DNA of 6,307 nucleotides from Desulfobacteraceae bacterium (GTDB lineage: Bacteria; Desulfobacterota; Desulfobacteria; Desulfobacterales; Desulfatirhabdiaceae): positions 1 through 6,307 of the forward strand of contig DAIEFO010000137.1 in NCBI GenBank assembly GCA_027325475.1, written 5' to 3'. The notes under the pieces were generated by a model. That model was not told where the DNA came from, ran no database searches, and saw nothing but the letters and a program-made list of their open reading frames with translations. Both the position numbers and the translations under genes were made by a program. Shown piece by piece: positions 1 to 4,967 of the stretch. Position 1 is the first letter of the stretch, and the number at the start of each line of letters is the position of its first letter.

Positions 1-3000
1 GTTCCAGCGCCATGTCCGATTTCAGCGCCGTCCAGACGCCGTCGATCTTGGCGCGTTCTAAACCGCTTTTCAGGGCTTTAGCCAGAATCTCTTTATGGAA
101 ACCCTTTCTGCCGCTGACTTTCGGCGTTAAAATGGACGCAGATGTTGCCGCATAGCGCCGCAGAATATCCGAGAAGATGGCTTCACGGGGCTGCGCCGCC
201 AGCTTCCGGCCGCATGTCACGCAGTGGCGTTCTCCCAGCTTGCTGTAAAGAAGCCGCAGAAAATGATAGATTTCCGTGAGCGTCGCCACCGTGGATCTGC
301 GGCTGGCATGGCTCACACGCTGCTCGATGGCGACAGTGGGCGAAAGCCCGGTAATCCGGTCCACGTCCGGGCGTTCGAGAATGGTCACATACTGACGAAC
401 ATAAGGGGCAAGGCTTTCCAGATAGCGGCGCTGACCTTCGGCAAAAAGAACATCAAACGCCAGGGACGATTTACCAGATCCCGATACGCCGGTCATGACC
501 ACAAGTTGATTCCGGGGAATGGAAACGTTGATATTTTTCAGATTGTGTTCCCGTGCGCCGCTGATCTCGATGGAACGCCCCCAGGCCACGGGTGATTCGG
601 ATACCGCTGTTTCATTTACAGGAAGCTGTCCGGATAGAGACGGAGCGCTCAACCATGTTTTGAGATAGCGCCCGGTATGTGAATACGGAAGCTGTGAAAT
701 CGCTTCCGGCGTTCCGGCGGCCACCACCGTTCCGCCTGCGTCCCCGCCTTCCGGCCCCAGATCGATCACCCAGTCGCTGCACTTGATGACATCCAGATTA
801 TGTTCAATCACCAGCACGGTATGGCCGCTTTCGATCAGGCGCTGAAACACCTCCAGAAGTTTTTCAATATCCTGAAAATGAAGACCGGTCGTAGGTTCAT
901 CCAGAATAAAAAGGCGCTGCCGCCGGGTGGTTTCCTGAAGAAACCGCGACAGTTTCAGCCGCTGTGCTTCACCGCCCGACAGCGTGTTCAGCGGCTGACC
1001 CAGCCTCAGATATCCCAGCCCCACTGCGGAAAGAAATTTCAGCGGGCCGATGATCTGAGAGATTTTCTGAAATGCGGCCAGCGCTTCATCCACCGTCAGA
1101 TTGAAGATATCGGATATGTTCAGGCCATTGGAGCGGATTTCCAGAATATCCGGACGAAAACGTCTGCCGCCGCACGCAGGGCAGGTCACGAACACATCTG
1201 AGAGAAACTGCATTTCGATTTTCTCGAAACCTTCGCCCTTGCAGGTCTCGCAGCGTCCACCAGGCGTGTTGAATGAAAAATGCTTCATGGAAAAGCCTTT
1301 TTCGCGGGCCTGGGGCGTATCGGCCATGAGCTTTCGCAGAGGCGTCATAACGCCGGTATAAGTCAGCGCATTGGCCCGTGGCGTGCGTCCGATGGGATGC
1401 TGATTCACCAGAACGGCTTCCGAGATTTCCTCCAGACCGGATATGGCGCGGTACTCGCCGGGTTTATCTCCGGCCTGCCCCTTGATGCGCTGAATGGCTC
1501 TGTAGAGAACGTCTTCCGCCAGCGTGGATTTCCCAGACCCGGAAACGCCGGTGATGCAGGTCATCGCCCTCAGCGGAATCCGGATATCCACATTTTTGAG
1601 ATTATGCGCACTGGCGCCCTGAATCCGTATCCAGCCAGGAACCAGCGCAACATCCCGATGCAGGGGAACCGGAATGCTGCGCTTTCCGGACAGAAAATCC
1701 GCGGTCGGCGTTCCATGGATACGGGATGCCGGGCCGTGATACAGAATGCTGCCGCCGTTTTCGCCCGCGCCGGGCCCCATGTCCAGAATCCGGTCAGACT
1801 GACGGATGATTTCCGGGTCATGCTCCACCAGAATGACGGTATTGGGAAGATTCCGGAGCCGCTTCAGTATCTGCATCAGGCGGTCGCAGTCTCTGGGATG
1901 CAGCCCGATACTGGGTTCATCGAGGACGTAGAGGGCGTTGACCATGGAAGAGCCCAGCGCCGATGCCAGCGCTACCCGCTGTACTTCGCCGCCGGACAGC
2001 GTCCGGGACTGGCGATCCAGCGTCAGGTATCCAAGCCCCACATCCTGAAGAAATCGGAGTCTGGACAGCACGTCGTCATAGATCATCCGGCTGGCGTCAT
2101 CCAAAGATTTCATATCCAGCCCGGCGAAAAAAATTGCCGCATCATCCACATTCAGGGCATAAACCTCTGCGATGGTCCGCCCCGCCAGCCGGTAAAGCAG
2201 GGTTTCAGGTTTGAAACGCGCACCCTGACAGGTCTTGCAGGTGCTGTAGGAACGGTAGCGGGACAGAAACACACGGACCGGCATTTTATAGGTCCGGGAT
2301 TCGAGCCAGTTGAAAAATCCGCGTACGCCATAATAGGCGCCGGTCCCTTCCAGGATGGCGGCCCGTTGATCCGGCGGAAGCAACTGAAAGGGAATTTGTA
2401 TCGGAATGCCTTGCTGCTTGCAAAACGTCATCAGCTCTTCAAATTCGGGTTTTAAATCCTCACGGGTTCCCCAGGGTTTGATGGCGCCCTGTTCCAGAGA
2501 CTTCGCGGGATCCGGAATGACCAGTTCCCAGTCGATATCGATGGTTTTACCGAACCCCCGGCAGGTTTCACATGCGCCCACCGGGCTGTTGAAGGAAAAA
2601 AGATGCGGTTCGGGTGCTGCGTAGGATATCCGGCAGTCCGCGCATTCCAGCCCTTGGCTGAAAGACAGGTGCTGCGCCGGAGAAATCCACAGATCGAGCC
2701 GTCCGCCGCCCCATTGAAAAGCCTGTTCCAGGGAATCCATGATCCGCGGCTGGTCTTCCGCCTTGAACCGAAGGCGATCCGCCAGTATATGAAGTGTCTG
2801 TGGATGAGGCCCGGACAAAAGCCCGGACAGCGGTTCTATCCGTCCGTCGGTCACATACCGGTCAAATCCCATGCGAATCCAGGATGCGATGGCGTCGAGA
2901 TTATCGTCGGAAGTCATGGAGGCCGGAAAGGTGATTCGTATTTCCGTTCCGTCCTGAAGGGGTCGAAGGGCTTCCCAGACATGGCGCGGGGTTTCCGGCG

Positions 3001-3388
3001 ACACCGGTTTTCCGCATTGCCGGCAATGAAGCTGCCCCATACGGGCATAGAGCAGCTTCACATAATCCGTGATCTCTGTCATGGTGCCAACGGTGGAACG
3101 GGAGGTTCTGACGGGGTCTTTACGATCAATGGCGATGGCGGGAGGAATTCCCAGAATCGCGTCTGCCCGGGGCCTGTCCATCCGGTCCATAAACTGCCGG
3201 GCGTAGGGTGAAAACGTTTCGACATATCGCCGCTGGCCTTCGGCGTAAAGCGTGTCAAACGCCAGGGAGGATTTTCCGGAGCCGCTGACCCCGGTAATCA
3301 CGGTGATCCGGTTCAGGGGAATGTCGATATTCAGATTTTTCAGATTGTGCTGTCTGGCACCTCTGACGATGATGGATGAAGGTTGCAT
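1..3388 (-). CDS. uvrA: Tandem (double-length) UvrA, excinuclease ABC subunit A; 3' end beyond the window
   Basis: UvrA is the cytoplasmic ATPase that finds bulky DNA lesions and loads UvrB in nucleotide excision repair. Unit 1: Walker A at residues 33-41 (GVSGSGKSS), CxxC at 122/125, zinc finger C249/C252/C273/C276, CxxC at 384/387, signature LSGGEVQR at 464-471, Walker B with D490/E491. The second ABC module of unit 1 has Walker A at 614-622 (GVSGSGKST), zinc finger C713/C716/C736/C739, signature LSGGEAQR at 803-810 and Walker B D830/E831 (ILDEPTTGLH). This completes a normal UvrA near residue 912. After a linker (about 913-936) a second UvrA begins in frame, with Walker A at 967-975 and CxxC at 1056/1059, still open at the edge after 1129 codons. 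All three Walker A motifs lie in the same frame, so this is a fusion and not a frameshift. ATG 3388 is the only reasonable start: an in-frame TGA lies two codons upstream and the family N-terminus follows at once. No clear Shine-Dalgarno precedes it. Chlamydial UvrA is a known double-length precedent. Identity is certain; total length is inferred. Confidence 0.97.
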   Translation of the reverse strand, partial: MQPSSIIVRGARQHNLKNLNIDIPLNRITVITGVSGSGKSSLAFDTLYAEGQRRYVETFSPYARQFMDRMDRPRADAILGIPPAIAIDRKDPVRTSRSTVGTMTEITDYVKLLYARMGQLHCRQCGKPVSPETPRHVWEALRPLQDGTEIRITFPASMTSDDNLDAIASWIRMGFDRYVTDGRIEPLSGLLSGPHPQTLHILADRLRFKAEDQPRIMDSLEQAFQWGGGRLDLWISPAQHLSFSQGLECADCRISYAAPEPHLFSFNSPVGACETCRGFGKTIDIDWELVIPDPAKSLEQGAIKPWGTREDLKPEFEELMTFCKQQGIPIQIPFQLLPPDQRAAILEGTGAYYGVRGFFNWLESRTYKMPVRVFLSRYRSYSTCKTCQGARFKPETLLYRLAGRTIAEVYALNVDDAAIFFAGLDMKSLDDASRMIYDDVLSRLRFLQDVGLGYLTLDRQSRTLSGGEVQRVALASALGSSMVNALYVLDEPSIGLHPRDCDRLMQILKRLRNLPNTVILVEHDPEIIRQSDRILDMGPGAGENGGSILYHGPASRIHGTPTADFLSGKRSIPVPLHRDVALVPGWIRIQGASAHNLKNVDIRIPLRAMTCITGVSGSGKSTLAEDVLYRAIQRIKGQAGDKPGEYRAISGLEEISEAVLVNQHPIGRTPRANALTYTGVMTPLRKLMADTPQAREKGFSMKHFSFNTPGGRCETCKGEGFEKIEMQFLSDVFVTCPACGGRRFRPDILEIRSNGLNISDIFNLTVDEALAAFQKISQIIGPLKFLSAVGLGYLRLGQPLNTLSGGEAQRLKLSRFLQETTRRQRLFILDEPTTGLHFQDIEKLLEVFQRLIESGHTVLVIEHNLDVIKCSDWVIDLGPEGGDAGGTVVAAGTPEAISQLPYSHTGRYLKTWLSAPSLSGQLPVNETAVSESPVAWGRSIEISGAREHNLKNINVSIPRNQLVVMTGVSGSGKSSLAFDVLFAEGQRRYLESLAPYVRQYVTILERPDVDRITGLSPTVAIEQRVSHASRRSTVATLTEIYHFLRLLYSKLGERHCVTCGRKLAAQPREAIFSDILRRYAATSASILTPKVSGRKGFHKEILAKALKSGLERAKIDGVWTALKSDMALE

Positions 3389-3538
3389 GTATCAACAATA
3401 TCAGCATGCTGAAGCTGAAACTGAAATATCTCCTGAACGTGGCTGATGCTCTCATAAAAAGTGGAGAGGACACACCGGGAACAAAGATAACGTATTCGTT
3501 CTGAAAAAGCCAGAAACCTCTGATGATCCGTCAAACGG
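3389..3538 (-). promoter_or_regulatory. Spacer upstream of uvrA; probable leader/promoter region, no clear promoter
   Basis: This 150-bp gap separates the lipoprotein stop from the uvrA start on the same strand. It contains no convincing -35/-10 pair, no canonical CTGT-N8-ACAG LexA box and no Gram-positive type SOS box. It does contain a short symmetric element, AACG-N4-CGTT at 3489-3500, and a 10-bp palindrome CAGCATGCTG close to the uvrA start. Whether uvrA has its own promoter or is read through from the lipoprotein gene cannot be decided by eye. Confidence 0.3.
3504..3526 (-). terminator. Possible weak terminator after the lipoprotein gene
   Basis: Read on the minus strand, a 4-bp stem (CAGA / TCTG with a GGTT loop) is followed by G, C and a run of five T, about 15 bases past the lipoprotein stop. 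The stem is too short for a convincing intrinsic terminator. It could attenuate rather than stop transcription towards uvrA. Confidence 0.2.
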
Positions 3539-4027
3539 TCAGAAAGGAGAATACCAGAGACTGAAATTCCCTGAACTTCCGCCGCTTCCACCCAACTCAC
3601 CATTGTAGCCGAATGAAATCGCGGCAGTACCCGGAGGGATTGGAAATATCCCTTCGAAATTCATCGGTATCAAATTAATCGGATGATAACTGTCTGCTGA
3701 ATAAAGAACAACACTGTTGATAACGGTTTCCTGTGCATCCAGAAATACCAGACGAACAATAAGTCGTTTCACTGAATTGCAGCAATTGGCAGCGCCATCA
3801 AGCAGGTTGACGGCGCCTGAAATCTTCAGCTCCTCGGAAGCTGTCTGATAACGATAATTCAGCGCCAGTTCGTTCGTTTTCCAAATACCCTGCTGATTCC
3901 CCTCCTGCAGATGGATCAGATTTTCGGGCTGTGTGATTTTGGCCCCCCTGCCTGAATATAAACTGCCATTGCAGCCGGCCAAGGCAAGCACGGCAAACCC
4001 GACTGAAAACCATCGTATTGCTTTCAT
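3539..4027 (-). CDS. Small lipoprotein of unrecognised family
   Basis: The 162-residue product starts with a lipoprotein signal peptide: MKAIRW, a hydrophobic stretch (residues 7-17) and a lipobox L16-A17-G18-C19, so C19 should be lipidated. Residue 20 is Asn rather than Asp, so by enterobacterial rules export to the outer membrane is likelier than inner-membrane retention. The mature part has alternating hydrophobic/polar strands, a Cys-Cys pair (AANCCN), a segment rich in Ile/Pro (NLIPMNFEGIFPIPPGTA) and a Gly/Ser-rich stretch before the C-terminus WYSPF, consistent with a small beta-sandwich. I do not recognise the family. I chose ATG 4027 over the upstream ATG at 4096 because it places the signal peptide correctly and has GGGAG (4038-4042) ten bases upstream. 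The gene is transcribed towards uvrA, 150 bp away. A role in DNA repair is not implied. Confidence 0.85.
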   Translation of the reverse strand: MKAIRWFSVGFAVLALAGCNGSLYSGRGAKITQPENLIHLQEGNQQGIWKTNELALNYRYQTASEELKISGAVNLLDGAANCCNSVKRLIVRLVFLDAQETVINSVVLYSADSYHPINLIPMNFEGIFPIPPGTAAISFGYNGELGGSGGSSGNFSLWYSPF

Positions 4028-4103
4028 AATAAATTTACTCCCACATAAGAGGAATTTGATCGCTACCAGTAGCCATTTTAACAGGCGTTCGGTCATGTTT
4101 TGG

Positions 4104-4132
4104 ATAATATGCGATTGGAATTGTCATTTCAA
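4104..4132 (-). promoter_or_regulatory. Sigma-70-like promoter for the lipoprotein gene
   Basis: On the minus strand a -35-like TTGAAA (4127-4132) is followed by exactly 17 bases and a -10-like TATTAT (4104-4109). Transcription would start near 4097 and give a leader of about 70 nt before ATG 4027. Two mismatches to consensus and the AT-rich setting make this plausible rather than proven. Confidence 0.45.
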
Positions 4133-4260
4133 CGGTTTTTCGGCGATTTTAATTCAAATGACACCGAAAAGACAGTAAGTCACCTTCATTGAATCGAACG
4201 GCCTGCTGCATAAACGCTCCGTCAGCGAAAAAGTGCCGTTCCACCCGACCCATCCTGAAA

Positions 4261-4305
4261 GACATGGGTATTTAAACCCCATATCCAAACAAATTGCCCC
4301 ATGTC
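4261..4305. repeat. 8-bp inverted repeat with an imperfect third arm
   Basis: GACATGGG at 4261-4268 is the exact reverse complement of CCCATGTC at 4298-4305. A one-mismatch copy, CCCATATC, lies between them at 4278-4285. The three arms could form alternative structures or be binding half-sites. They lie about 155-200 bp upstream of the predicted sigma-54 start, slightly beyond the usual range for enhancer sites. Confidence 0.4.
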
Positions 4306-4321
4306 ATTGGGAATAAAAATC

Positions 4322-4358
4322 TCATATTGAAATGGTATTACGGTCTATCATATGAAAT
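4322..4358. promoter_or_regulatory. Candidate upstream activator sites (near-direct repeat)
   Basis: TCATATTGAAAT (4322-4333) and TCATATGAAAT (4348-4358) are near-identical direct repeats whose starts lie 26 bp apart. Their centres fall roughly 110-135 bp upstream of the predicted sigma-54 start, where enhancer-binding regulators normally bind. The motif matches no site I know for ZraR or NtrC, and AT-rich sequence produces such repeats easily. Confidence 0.3.
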
Positions 4359-4413
4359 CAGCGCATGAAAATATATGTTTATACTGTAATATATCAATAT
4401 GTTATATGTTAAA

Positions 4414-4437
4414 CCAAACCAATTGCCATTGGTTTGG
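4414..4437. repeat. Perfect 10-bp inverted repeat overlapping the -24 element
   Basis: The arms CCAAACCAAT (4414-4423) and ATTGGTTTGG (4428-4437) are exact reverse complements separated by the four bases TGCC. The right arm includes the TGG of the sigma-54 -24 element. It lies upstream of the predicted transcription start, so it would act as a DNA site and not as a hairpin in the mRNA. A repressor or competing regulator binding here would block the sigma-54 polymerase. Confidence 0.7.
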
Positions 4438-4450
4438 CATATTGTTTGCT
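4435..4450 (+). promoter_or_regulatory. Sigma-54 (RpoN) promoter for the secreted protein and kinase genes
   Basis: TGGCAT (4435-4440), five bases, then TTGC (4446-4449) followed by T match the -24/-12 consensus TGGCAC-N5-TTGC at nine of ten defined positions, including the GG and GC doublets at the right spacing. Transcription should start near 4461, giving a 5' leader of about 57 nt before ATG 4518. Sigma-54 promoters need an AAA+ activator, which fits a ZraS-like kinase being encoded downstream. Confidence 0.8.
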
Positions 4451-4504
4451 TTATCAAGTTGTCACTTCCAACACGGAATTTGTTCAGACAACACCACGCA
4501 TAAC

Positions 4505-4510
4505 AAGGAG
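4505..4510 (+). promoter_or_regulatory. Ribosome-binding site fixing the start at 4518
   Basis: AAGGAG lies seven bases upstream of ATG 4518. It decides this start over the in-frame ATG at 4434, which lies inside the sigma-54 promoter and upstream of its predicted start site. Confidence 0.9.
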
Positions 4511-4517
4511 AATACAC

Positions 4518-4928
4518 ATGAAAAAATCAATATTTATCGGAACCGTTTTGGCACTGACGCTGCTTGTAGGAATTCCTGGCCTTTTTGCATTTTCATCTTA
4601 TGGTGGGGGATATTGCGGTGCAGCGGGCTATCCGCAGCAATCATCCGGATGGGGCTGCCCGGGCATGGGGCAGAGATATGGAGGGGGGTACTGCTCCCGT
4701 GCCGGTTATGGCGGCTGGAACCGTAATACGGCTCAACCGCTGACCCGGGATCAGGCAACGGCGCTATTGGAAACATACGGAAACTACAAGGATAATCCCA
4801 ATGTGAAACTGAAAGATATGGTTGACAAAGGTGATTTTTTCGAGGCGACGATAGTCACCAAAGAAGGGTCTTTGGTGGATAAAATAGATATTGACAAGCA
4901 TACCGGATCGTTTCGCAGAACATCCTGA
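4518..4928 (+). CDS. Secreted Gly/Tyr/Cys-rich protein with PepSY-like C-terminal region
   Basis: The 136-residue product has a Sec signal peptide: MKKS, a hydrophobic core (5-19) and a probable cleavage after LFA (residue 24), so it should be periplasmic or surface-exposed. Residues 25-67 are rich in Gly, Tyr and Cys and contain a near repeat, YGGGYC-x2-AGY, at 28-38 and 54-64, with a third Cys in GWGCPGMG (44-51). Residues about 74-134 (LTRDQATALLE ... FFEATIVTKEGSLVDKIDIDKHTGSF) resemble a PepSY-type fold: a helix followed by beta strands ending in a D-K-x-T-G-like turn. The kinase gene follows after 39 bp, and both lie behind one sigma-54 promoter, so they are probably co-transcribed. By position it resembles ZraP, the periplasmic partner of ZraSR in enterobacteria, but its sequence is not a typical ZraP. 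The three cysteines and one His make metal or redox binding possible; this is inference. Confidence 0.9.
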   Translation: MKKSIFIGTVLALTLLVGIPGLFAFSSYGGGYCGAAGYPQQSSGWGCPGMGQRYGGGYCSRAGYGGWNRNTAQPLTRDQATALLETYGNYKDNPNVKLKDMVDKGDFFEATIVTKEGSLVDKIDIDKHTGSFRRTS

Positions 4929-4967
4929 CCGGATGGCAGACGGTATCTTACGACGGGTTTATCGCAA

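Larger units (their letters stand above)
4028..4517. other. Divergent AT-rich intergenic region with promoters and repeats, no gene
   Basis: The region separates the leftward lipoprotein gene from the rightward secreted-protein/kinase genes. The part from about 4300 to 4480 is clearly more AT-rich than the flanking genes. It holds a sigma-70-like promoter facing left, a sigma-54 promoter facing right, a perfect 10-bp inverted repeat over the latter, an 8-bp inverted repeat at 4261-4305, and a candidate pair of upstream activator half-sites. Short reading frames here have no ribosome-binding sites or recognisable protein features. Confidence 0.7.

Noticed and set aside
1280..2455. A 391-codon open frame on the plus strand, plus several shorter ones between 224 and 3211
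   Set aside because: They lie antisense to the certain uvrA frame, have no recognisable domain and are low in hydrophobic structure. They are products of uvrA codon bias.
3255..3603. Short minus-strand frames across the uvrA start and the spacer
   Set aside because: They overlap uvrA or the lipoprotein in other frames and have no ribosome-binding site or protein-like composition.
4028..4096. N-terminal extension of the lipoprotein from the ATG at 4096
   Set aside because: It would put 23 extra residues before a well-formed lipoprotein signal, and the downstream ATG has its own GGGAG at a proper distance.
4137..4170. Inverted repeat TTTTCGG / CCGAAAA as a terminator
   Set aside because: The 20-base loop and the position upstream of both divergent genes do not fit a terminator.
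4434..4517. Upstream start for the secreted protein at 4434
   Set aside because: It lies within the sigma-54 promoter, upstream of the predicted transcription start. The ATG at 4518 has AAGGAG and begins a proper signal peptide.
4926..4928. Selenocysteine reading of the TGA between the secreted protein and kinase
   Set aside because: No SECIS-like hairpin is evident just downstream, and the stop falls at the natural end of the PepSY-like region.
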